Shown here: positions 1 to 6,851 of the stretch, piece by piece
How positions within the stretch are numbered: position 1 is the first letter of the stretch
How the letters are laid out: every line of letters starts with the position of its first letter
Source of the DNA: Sphingomonas sp. PP-CE-1A-559
GTDB lineage: Bacteria; Pseudomonadota; Alphaproteobacteria; Sphingomonadales; Sphingomonadaceae
Reading direction: 5' to 3'
Assembly: GCF_004340965.1 (NCBI RefSeq)
Contig: NZ_SLYA01000015.1
Span: 1-42,134, forward strand
DNA: 42,134 nt
Notes under the pieces: generated by a model
Seen by the model: only the letters and a program-made list of their open reading frames with translations
Told to the model about the DNA's origin: nothing
Databases searched by the model: none
Made by a program: the position numbers and the translations under genes

Positions 1-540
1 GGCCACCTTCGGGCCATTTGGTTCTCGAACCGCTCGAGACTGGAAATCGCTGACACCGACCGCGCTGTTCACGACTTTCCACACAGTCTGTTTGAGTTTT
101 GCATCAGGCGCCCGAAGTTTGGTCTCGACTGCGGTCTGCTAGACGAGTTTAGCCGGGAGGAGTACGTCACTAGAATGGCGACCTACATGGCAGGGGTGCG
201 AGGGCGGCTTCGTGAAATGTTGGTTGTCGTCGCTCAGACGCTGCCGATCTTTGTAGTCGTCGCATATTTCTCGACGGCCGAGAAAGCTCTGGTAGCTACG
301 ATGGCCTTCTTCTCAATTTGGATCGGCGTATCGGCGCGCTGGGAAGGGCGTTCCAGATCAGGTTTTTGGTGGCTGGTCGGCCTAGTGGTGCTTGCCAACG
401 TAATCGCTATTTGGGCCGTTCCTATCAACCATAGGTTTTCGTCAGGCCATGCCGTCGCATATCCCCTGGGCATGGCCGAAGGCTTCCTCGTCTATTGGCT
501 GCTCGGATGGTGGATTAGCCGCGATCGAAGCGCTCAATAG
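1..540 (+). CDS. Membrane protein fragment, 5' end outside window
   Basis: The frame is open from base 1 to the TAG at 538-540, so the gene probably begins outside the window. An ATG at 175 gives a 121-residue alternative, but its nearest purine-rich stretch (GGGAGGAG, 153-160) is too far upstream to be a convincing ribosome site. The last 120 residues hold three or four hydrophobic segments (around VVVAQTLPIFVVVAYF, ALVATMAFFSIWIGV, WWLVGLVVLANVIAIW and GFLVYWLLGWW), so this is an integral membrane protein. The part before residue 58 is soluble and charged. I recognise no family. Base composition is less GC-rich than in the sugar operons further right, which fits accessory DNA. Confidence 0.45.
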   Translation, partial: GHLRAIWFSNRSRLEIADTDRAVHDFPHSLFEFCIRRPKFGLDCGLLDEFSREEYVTRMATYMAGVRGRLREMLVVVAQTLPIFVVVAYFSTAEKALVATMAFFSIWIGVSARWEGRSRSGFWWLVGLVVLANVIAIWAVPINHRFSSGHAVAYPLGMAEGFLVYWLLGWWISRDRSAQ

Positions 541-702
541 CGGCAGTCCGTTTGGAGCAAAACTTTTGATTTTGCATCAGAATGACCGGCTTTGGAAGGA
601 AAGCGGACCTTGGCTTTCAGCCGGTCGAGCCGATTGGGAAGGATATGCGTCGCCCCGGAGTTGTGCAACCTTGCGCGAGCGAGTGACGAAAATTGGACAA
701 CG

Positions 703-1221
703 ATGCAAAAGCCAGAAGATCGAGATTACGACTTTTTCGCAACGATTAGTATGCGGGATAAGATAATCGGGTGGGCTATAATATTTACTCCTATGCTTGC
801 GATGCTGCTTCTTTTAAAGCTGTGTTATCGACCAGAGTCCATTGATCCTCGCTATGTATATGGCTGCTACGAGAGCAAAGTAGCCCCCCGCATACTTGTC
901 GATGTGAAATCAATTTCATTTGATGGTTCTAGTATTAGTCCGAAAGACTATGAAGTGGGAGCGGAGAAACAAGGATACTCTATTTATACGAAAGCGAATC
1001 TTATTCTCGATCGAACGACAGGTAGCCAGTTTGCGTTCGTGAGATCGCCCGATGAAACGTGGTTTCCACTGCTACCCGAGCATTACAGCGAACCACGATA
1101 CCTTCGGCACCTAAGCGAATTTAGTGGTAAATTCTACGCGTTCTCTCGTCAGGCGGATGAAGTGGTCTACTCGCGGATAACGCCGAAGGGCGCATGCCTC
1201 ACGCAACCGAGTGTCCGTTAA
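703..1221 (+). CDS. Hypothetical protein with one N-terminal membrane helix
   Basis: The protein is 172 residues from the ATG at 703; an in-frame ATG at 751 would start just before the membrane helix, and an ATG at 592 gives a longer, less protein-like N-terminus. A hydrophobic segment (IIGWAIIFTPMLAMLLLL) at about residues 20-40 is followed by a soluble domain of about 125 residues with alternating beta-type segments and a YGCYES motif. This suggests a membrane-anchored protein with an extracytoplasmic domain. No family recognised. Codon use is AT-richer than in the flanking metabolic operons, as expected for acquired DNA. Confidence 0.5.
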   Translation: MQKPEDRDYDFFATISMRDKIIGWAIIFTPMLAMLLLLKLCYRPESIDPRYVYGCYESKVAPRILVDVKSISFDGSSISPKDYEVGAEKQGYSIYTKANLILDRTTGSQFAFVRSPDETWFPLLPEHYSEPRYLRHLSEFSGKFYAFSRQADEVVYSRITPKGACLTQPSVR

Positions 1222-1721
1222 TAGGCGTTTTTGTCGTCCCCACCCTTTCTCGGAAAGGAACCTCCTGCCGGAAGAATCTGGCCGGTCGCATTCTAAAATT
1301 GCGTCGAGCTATCAATTTCTCGAAATCTGTTCCCGATTGGCTTTTCTCGAAATTAACGAATTTGGATGGGAAAACGGGAATAGCGGCGCGAGAAGACGTT
1401 GCCGATTTTGAATTTTGAGCATGATAAGGGAGGATGTCTTGAGGTGGACTGCGTCTGCCCCAGGCCCCGCCCCATCGATCGGCGAAATCGATCACTGGTT
1501 GGCCTGTCGGGAACCACACGATTGTCGGCAGGTGGTAGGACAGGCGACCGAGGCTGTCCCAACCTTTGCGTGGCACATGCGACAAACCCTGTCGCCTTGT
1601 CCGATTGTGCGGAAAACAAAATCTAGAGGTTTTCCGTCACCTACCAAAAAGGGCAGGACGTCACGCTCAGCGTCAATCCGGGTATACCGTGAGTGAACAC
1701 ACTGCGCTGGACAGTCTTCCC
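1222..1721. other. Non-coding or degraded stretch
   Basis: About 500 bases without a convincing gene. Short open frames exist on both strands, but they overlap each other and have low-complexity, arginine-rich translations. One protein-like stretch, open from 1627 to the TGA at 1690-1692 and containing VTYQKGQDVTLSVNPGIP, could be the last 21 residues of a lost gene; it begins right after a TAG at 1624-1626. I see no RNA gene here. Confidence 0.4.
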
Positions 1722-1787
1722 GTTCAATCAGGGTCACTTGCATAGAGATTGAACACTCCGTGCAGGTGGTCTAGAACCTGATTGAAC
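1722..1787. promoter_or_regulatory. res-like site / operator upstream of serine recombinase
   Basis: The octamer GATTGAAC occurs three times in 66 bases: inverted at 1722-1729 (GTTCAATC) and direct at 1747-1754 and 1780-1787. The first two form a 33-bp inverted-repeat site (8-bp arms, 17-bp spacer). The outer pair extends to perfect 11-bp arms (GTTCAATCAGG at 1722-1732, CCTGATTGAAC at 1777-1787). The array ends 13 bases before the recombinase start codon. Resolvases and invertases bind 28-34-bp inverted-repeat subsites next to their own genes, so a recombination site that also autoregulates the gene is the natural reading. The function is inferred. Confidence 0.55.
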
Positions 1788-1800
1788 AAATGAGGCTCCA

Positions 1801-2370
1801 ATGACGCTTTTTGGTTACGCGCGAGTATCGATCTCTGAGCAGGATCTCGGAATACAGGAAACCGCGCTGCAGGCCGCTGGCTGCCAGACCATCCGCTCGG
1901 AGAAAAAATCAGGGAGCGAGCGCGGCGCACGGACCGAACTGCAAGTCCTGCTCGACTTCCTTCGCAAAGGCGACACTCTGGTAGTGACCCGTATTGATCG
2001 GCTCGCTCGGTCGATGAAAGATCTGCAGGATATTGTACACGAGCTGAAGGGCAGGGGGATCGCTCTCAAGGCGACGGAGCAACCGATCGATACAAGCACG
2101 GTAACGGGAAAAGCATTTCTCGATATGCTCGGCGTATTTGCAGAGTTCGAGACGAACCTCCGACGCGAACGGCAACTTGAAGGTATCGAGGCAGCAAAGG
2201 CGCGGGGCGTCTACAAAGGCGGTAAGCCGCGTATTGATCCCGACGCGGTGCGTAAGCTGATCGCCGACGGTATAAAGCCCGCACATATCGCTCGCCAACT
2301 CGGCATTTCCCGAGGCACCGTCTATAAGTTCGTCCCCAAGCTAGATACGGCAGCAGACTCGGACACGTAG
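1801..2370 (+). CDS. Serine recombinase (resolvase/invertase family)
   Basis: This 189-residue protein has the small serine recombinase layout. The N-terminal catalytic domain carries the nucleophile Ser10 in YARVS, the arginine-rich motif around DTLVVTRIDRLARSMKDL (residues 60-77) and the long E-helix region GVFAEFETNLRRERQLEGIEAAKARG (about 117-142). A C-terminal helix-turn-helix (about 150-178, DAVRKLIADG..AHIARQLGISRGTVYKFV) binds DNA. The length matches Tn3-type resolvases and Pin/Hin-type invertases. It would cut and rejoin DNA at paired sites through a 5'-phosphoserine link. The repeat array just upstream is its likely target. No transposase is next to it, so it may be a leftover of a transposon or island. 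Sequence alone does not separate resolvase from invertase. Confidence 0.93.
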   Translation: MTLFGYARVSISEQDLGIQETALQAAGCQTIRSEKKSGSERGARTELQVLLDFLRKGDTLVVTRIDRLARSMKDLQDIVHELKGRGIALKATEQPIDTSTVTGKAFLDMLGVFAEFETNLRRERQLEGIEAAKARGVYKGGKPRIDPDAVRKLIADGIKPAHIARQLGISRGTVYKFVPKLDTAADSDT

Positions 2371-2387
2371 GACAGCTTTTCGGCCTT

Positions 2388-2450
2388 TCGTGGTGGAAAG
2401 CGGAATGGCCGCTTTCGGGGAGGGATCGGCGTAAGTAGACGTTCATTCAG
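2388..2450 (+). repeat. Dispersed hairpin repeat, copy A
   Basis: A perfect 8-bp-arm palindrome (GAAAGCGG at 2396-2403, CCGCTTTC at 2409-2416, 5-base loop) is followed about 20 bases later by GTAGACGTTCATTCA (2432-2446). The same arrangement occurs at 19561, 19658 and 24331, always in the plus orientation and between genes. It lies 25 bases after the recombinase stop. The remaining bases to 2591 hold nothing I can identify. Confidence 0.7.
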
Positions 2451-2591
2451 GCTGTGAGGCAGAGGTCTGGCTTACCGTTTATGGCAGCAAGCCAACGATA
2501 GGCAGTAAATAGCCGCTCGTTTGAAGACGACCGTAATCGAATAAAGTTGCGTTTGGTGTGTACCGGCCCAGCCGTCAAAGCGATGTCGTAC

Positions 2592-3950
2592 TCATTCTGC
2601 GGCTAGTTTCGCATCTCCACGACGGTTTATCGTCAACATGACGCGGTCAGTATCACTGTAATTTCGCCAGACGGCATCTGCAGCACCCCCTGGGTTGCCG
2701 TTCTTCACGAAGTTGATCAGATACTGGCTCGTCAAACGGCCGACACGTCGGTCGGTATCTGTAATTTTCGTGCCGTATTTGACGGCGACTGTATCGAAGA
2801 AAAAGGGAATATCAGTTGCATGGGCGGCGCCGCCGGTTTCGGATGTCTGCGCAGAGTTCGCTACGTAATCGAAGCGATAGTAGTATACCGGCAGATTATT
2901 GTGTGCGAACAACATAGCAAGATCGCGAGCGCCTTTGATCATTAAGCCAGTCGGCCCGCCAATGTCGTCGCTGGTCGCGCCGATCATAATCGGTACATGC
3001 AAGAAGCGTCCGGCACGGTAGGCGGCGATGCTATCCACAAACGTGCGGCCATCTGGCACAGGTCCGCTATAGTCAGGCCGGGACATTGTTGCGAGATTGA
3101 GGCCATCGACGACCTGATCTGCGGGTAGCGCACGCAATTTGATCGCAGCGTCTCCATCTTCGGGTGCGATACCCTTGCCGACTGCGAATTTCGTGCCCGA
3201 GGCCCGAGCAGTCGCCATAGACGTCCCATTGGCCGAAGCGTCGCCACCTGATTGAATCACGGCACGTTGAAACAGGCCAATTGCGTCTGGCGAGGTAAGT
3301 AGCGCATGGACGGACTTCCCGCCGGCACTCTCTCCAACAACCGTCACATTATCGGGGTCGCCGCCGAACCGCGATATATTCTTCTTGACCCAACGCAACG
3401 CCGCCAATTGATCCAGTAGGCCATAGTTAGCCACTTCCGAAGCAAGGCCAGGGTGGGCGAAGGTGCCGAACCGACCCAGCCGATAGTTAAAGCTCATCAC
3501 CATGATGCCGGCACGTGCGAGTGTTGCACCGCTATAAGTCGGGGGTGACGATCCTCCATTCACAAACCCGCCGCCATAAATCCATATCATTACGGGTAAC
3601 TTCGATGTCGCTTTGGCAGGTCGCCAGATATTAGCGTAGAGGCAGTCTTCGGATGGAGTAGTACCTAGCGGAGCAGCATCGCTCGGGAACGGCAGCTGCA
3701 TACAGTCGGCAGCGTAGTTCGACGCCACGCGTACCGCGGTCCAAGGTTTTGCTGGCTGCGGTGGTTGCCACCGTAATGCGCCAATCGGCGGAGCGGCGAA
3801 GGGTACGCCTTTGTACGAAATCACATCAGCATTGCGTACGCCGCGAACCGGCCCAGTTGCCGTCCGCACCACGGTCTCGGTTTGTGCGGGTGCTGCACTT
3901 GCTATGGCGACGCCGGTCAGCGTAACGACGCGTAGAAATCTACCCGGCAT
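2592..3950 (-). CDS. Secreted carboxylesterase, type B family
   Basis: An alpha/beta-hydrolase of the carboxylesterase type B family, 452 residues from the ATG at 3950. That start is preferred over 3965 because GGAG sits 9 bases before it and it gives a clean signal peptide ending in SAAPA. Visible motifs are EDCLYANIW, the oxyanion-hole GGGF (about residue 126), the nucleophile elbow GESAGG (Ser about 208) and a candidate histidine in GGAAHATD (about 377). The usual acidic motif NxDEG reads ATSDDIG, so the acid may be Asp rather than Glu. The protein is shorter than the usual 500-550 residues, mostly in the cap region between the acid and the histidine. It would be periplasmic and de-esterify a sugar or aromatic ester. 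It is the last gene of the receptor/GH3 unit. Confidence 0.88.
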   Translation of the reverse strand: MPGRFLRVVTLTGVAIASAAPAQTETVVRTATGPVRGVRNADVISYKGVPFAAPPIGALRWQPPQPAKPWTAVRVASNYAADCMQLPFPSDAAPLGTTPSEDCLYANIWRPAKATSKLPVMIWIYGGGFVNGGSSPPTYSGATLARAGIMVMSFNYRLGRFGTFAHPGLASEVANYGLLDQLAALRWVKKNISRFGGDPDNVTVVGESAGGKSVHALLTSPDAIGLFQRAVIQSGGDASANGTSMATARASGTKFAVGKGIAPEDGDAAIKLRALPADQVVDGLNLATMSRPDYSGPVPDGRTFVDSIAAYRAGRFLHVPIMIGATSDDIGGPTGLMIKGARDLAMLFAHNNLPVYYYRFDYVANSAQTSETGGAAHATDIPFFFDTVAVKYGTKITDTDRRVGRLTSQYLINFVKNGNPGGAADAVWRNYSDTDRVMLTINRRGDAKLAAE

Positions 3951-4021
3951 GCTCTTATTCTCCATAGTTTACTGCGCTTTGGGCAAGATCCAACATAGTT
4001 TTCAGTTCAAAGCGGCCATCG

Positions 4022-4225
4022 TCAACATATTCCAGCCACGCGTTTTTCTAGCCTGTCAGCAACCGATGATCGAATAGGCTGACCCGCGCGAACCTTCCGC
4101 CAGGTATTATAGCTAATGCCGAAAGCGGCCATGAGCGTAGCATCCTGCTGAACCGGAAGACCTCGCTGCATTGTATGGACGACATTCTCGTCCACCGGTC
4201 GCATTCTACTCCCTGCCGATGTCAT
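4022..4225 (-). CDS. Small HTH-like protein
   Basis: This 67-residue protein starts at the ATG at 4225, which has GGAG 6 bases upstream; the ATG at 4237 overlaps that ribosome site. The segment TLMAAFGISYNTWRKVRAGQ followed by PIRSSVADRLEKRV reads like a helix-turn-helix: a helix, a glycine turn, a recognition-type helix rich in Arg and Lys, then a basic helix. It lies between the GH3 gene and the esterase on the same strand. I recall similar small proteins in sphingomonads but know no assigned function. It might be a local regulator or a nucleoid-type DNA binder. Confidence 0.55.
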   Translation of the reverse strand: MTSAGSRMRPVDENVVHTMQRGLPVQQDATLMAAFGISYNTWRKVRAGQPIRSSVADRLEKRVAGIC

Positions 4226-4311
4226 GCAGATCTCCATCGATATTATTGGCGAACCTCTTACACATCAAAAAAGCTAGCAATAATGCCCAAGGTATTCACT
4301 TCTGAGTCACG

Positions 4312-4334
4312 GCTACCCTCGGCTGAAGGGTAGC
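4312..4334 (-). terminator. Hairpin downstream of GH3 gene
   Basis: Perfect 8-bp arms GCTACCCT (4312-4319) and AGGGTAGC (4327-4334) with a 7-base loop lie about 40 bases after the GH3 stop. There is no T-run on the minus-strand side, so this is either a weak terminator or a processing or stabilising hairpin between the GH3 gene and the small HTH-like gene. Confidence 0.4.
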
Positions 4335-4374
4335 TTTCCCGAGGCACATGGCGCAGGGCGTTGTTCGCGGAAGA

Positions 4375-6723
4375 TCAGTGCCAGCCCTTGACCGTTCGCG
4401 GTGCGCCACTGACGTCGAACGTCCCATGATTTGTCGTGTTTGAGCTATTTCCGAGCCAGACGTCGAACTTACCGGGATCCACGACCCAATCCTTTACGGC
4501 GGCATTCCAGTATCGCACGCTAGTTTCATCGAGATCGAATGTGACGGTACGGCGTTCGCCAGGCTGAAGGGTGACTCGCTGGAAACCTTTCAGCTCCCGT
4601 ACCGGGCGTGATGCGCGACCGGCCTGCTGATGAATATACAATTGTACGACTTCGTCACCCGAACGACGTCCTGCGTTCGTTATTGTTGCCGACACCGTGA
4701 CTTTACCGCCTGGAACCAGAGCCGTCTTGTCTAGGTTTGGCGGCGATATGGTGAAATTGGTGTAGCTCAGGCCGTAGCCAAATTCGAATTGCGGGGTGGA
4801 TGGGATATCCCAGTAGCGTTTGCTCTGGTCTTTTGGGGCATGGGTCGTGTTGTGAGCGTAGTAGATCGGCACTTGCCCGACCGACCTTGGCCATGTGATC
4901 GGAAGCTTTCCACCAGGGTTTACATCGCCGAACAGCGCGCGGGCAATGGCTACGCCGCCACGACTTCCGCCATACCAGGCGTGAAGGATTGCGGGCGACT
5001 GGTCGAGGACCTCACCCAGTTCGAGGGGCCGGCCGCTCATGGTGACGACGATAACCGGTTTGCCTAGCGCCTTGAGCGCAGAGAACAGCTTGATCTGGTC
5101 TCCAGGCAACTTGAGGTCCGACCGGGAGGCATTCTCTCCGCTCATATCCTCGGCTTCACCAAGGGTAAGAACGACGAGGTCGGATCTCTTGGCGAGGGCG
5201 ACCGCTCGATCGAACTCACTTGCCGTTCGTGCTGCGTCCCAGCGAGGCTCCGGTTTGGCGGTGCCAGGGATGACGATGCTGTCGAACATCGACGGTACAG
5301 CCCGTTTGAGCTGGACGCCGGGTGCCGTCTCCACCGATACTGCGCTACCAAGTCGGTCTCTGATGCCTTCAAAAACCGTTACCGTCTCGGGAAGGTCATA
5401 CTGGAAAGCCCAGGGGCCGAGCATGTCCCGCTTCGAATTCGACGTCGCACCGATAACGGCGATCTTTTTCTGTGCACCAGCCGTCAGCGGGAGTGTGTTC
5501 CCGTCATTCTTGAGCAGGACAAGCGCACGTTCGGCAGCGAGCTGCGCAACCTGGCGATGTTCGGGCGCTGACAATATGGTCTTGGCGGCGACCTCGTCGA
5601 CATAAGGATGCTCGAACAGGCCCATCTTGAACTTTCCGGTCAAGATGCGCTTCACGGATTGATCGAGAGTGGCTTCGGAAAGCTTTCCGGCACGCACCGA
5701 TGCCGCGAGCGTTTCTGCGGACGCAGCCGGGCCGAATGACATTTCCATGTCGTTCCCGGCGCTGACGCTTTTGACGGCTGCGTCTGCGTCGTCCTTGGCG
5801 AAGTTCTGGATGACCTGATTCTTGGTGCCGTTCGCGTCGGAAACCACCCAACCCTTGAAACCCATTTGCTCGCGCAGGACCGTCGTCAGCAGCCACTTGT
5901 TTCCGACTGCCGGTATGTCGTTGAGATCCATGTAGGCGCTCATGACGTTGCCCGCACCGGCTTGCACGGCCGCAGCGAAGGGGGGCAGGATCACATTGTA
6001 AAGTTGAGAATCTGAGATGTAGACGCTGTCATAATCTCGGCCGCCGTCGGCCGCGGCGTATCCGGCGAAATGCTTTGGACCCGAAATGATGTGCCCCGGC
6101 GCGCCGATTGCAGCGCCTTGGAAGCCGCGGACCTGCGCACGCGCCATTGCCGAACCAAGGAAGGGATCCTCACCGTTCCCTTCGACAATGCGGCCCCACC
6201 GCGGATCTCGGGCGATGTCGAGCATCGGGGAGAACGCCCAGTGGATGCCGACGGCGCGCGCCTCCGAAGCCGCAACGCTCTGCGCCCGCTCGACGTTATC
6301 GGGATCCCACGAAGCGGCATTGCCGATCGGCACTGGGAAGATGGTACGGAAGCCGTGGATGACGTCGTATCCGAAGATCAGCGGTATTTTGAGACGGGTG
6401 TCCTCGACGGCGACCTTCTGCAGCCGGTTGATGATCGCGGGATCGGTGACGAACAGCAGCGAGCCCACCTTCTGACCGCGCACTGCGGGGGCGAATTGTT
6501 CGAATGCGCCGAACATGAACTGCTGCGAAACCTGGCCGGCCTTCTCTTCAAGGCTCATCACTTTCAGCAAGGCTTCCGCCCGTTGTTCGGCGGTCAGCGA
6601 CGCGTTCATCCAGGGCTTCGTACCCGCTCCGGTCTGCTGCCGCTGCGCAACCACGGCGCCTGCAGCGAACGTCGTGCCGGCTACGCCTGCGAGTGCCAGC
6701 GCAACGATCCCGATTTTTTTCAT
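4375..6723 (-). CDS. bglX: GH3 beta-glucosidase, BglX type
   Basis: Family 3 glycoside hydrolase, 782 residues from the ATG at 6723. ATGs at 6741 and 6729 are also in frame, but the GAAGGA ribosome site sits between 6741 and 6729 and is best spaced for 6723. A signal peptide (KKIGIVALALAGVAGTTFA) sends it to the periplasm. The catalytic barrel shows GYDVIHG, DPRWGR, GEDPFLG, KHFAGY and the nucleophile Asp in GWVVSDANG (about residue 296). The alpha/beta sandwich domain follows (MLGPWAF..), then a C-terminal fibronectin-III-like domain (EFGYGLSYTNF..). Length and motif order match BglX-type periplasmic beta-glucosidases. It follows the TonB receptor by about 125 bases and should trim imported beta-linked oligosaccharides. 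Beta-xylosidase activity cannot be excluded. Confidence 0.93.
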   Translation of the reverse strand: MKKIGIVALALAGVAGTTFAAGAVVAQRQQTGAGTKPWMNASLTAEQRAEALLKVMSLEEKAGQVSQQFMFGAFEQFAPAVRGQKVGSLLFVTDPAIINRLQKVAVEDTRLKIPLIFGYDVIHGFRTIFPVPIGNAASWDPDNVERAQSVAASEARAVGIHWAFSPMLDIARDPRWGRIVEGNGEDPFLGSAMARAQVRGFQGAAIGAPGHIISGPKHFAGYAAADGGRDYDSVYISDSQLYNVILPPFAAAVQAGAGNVMSAYMDLNDIPAVGNKWLLTTVLREQMGFKGWVVSDANGTKNQVIQNFAKDDADAAVKSVSAGNDMEMSFGPAASAETLAASVRAGKLSEATLDQSVKRILTGKFKMGLFEHPYVDEVAAKTILSAPEHRQVAQLAAERALVLLKNDGNTLPLTAGAQKKIAVIGATSNSKRDMLGPWAFQYDLPETVTVFEGIRDRLGSAVSVETAPGVQLKRAVPSMFDSIVIPGTAKPEPRWDAARTASEFDRAVALAKRSDLVVLTLGEAEDMSGENASRSDLKLPGDQIKLFSALKALGKPVIVVTMSGRPLELGEVLDQSPAILHAWYGGSRGGVAIARALFGDVNPGGKLPITWPRSVGQVPIYYAHNTTHAPKDQSKRYWDIPSTPQFEFGYGLSYTNFTISPPNLDKTALVPGGKVTVSATITNAGRRSGDEVVQLYIHQQAGRASRPVRELKGFQRVTLQPGERRTVTFDLDETSVRYWNAAVKDWVVDPGKFDVWLGNSSNTTNHGTFDVSGAPRTVKGWH

Positions 6724-6851
6724 ATTCATATTCCTTCGCATGCCGGAATCGTACTGTCAGCGTTCGATCGTCAGCAATCTATCGCCCGCCGGGCCGCTCT
6801 TCCTAACAAGCGGCACCGGCAACGGATCGAGGCAGCTGATTACCGCGTCTC

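Noticed and set aside
561..640. Possible long hairpin (CCGGCT..AGCCGG) between the first two genes
   Set aside because: Only the six outer bases pair well; too weak for a terminator call.
4121..4135. CCGAAAGCGGCCAT-like match to the dispersed hairpin repeat
   Set aside because: It lies inside the small HTH-like gene, encodes MAAFG in frame on the minus strand, and lacks the second arm and the tail, so it is probably chance.
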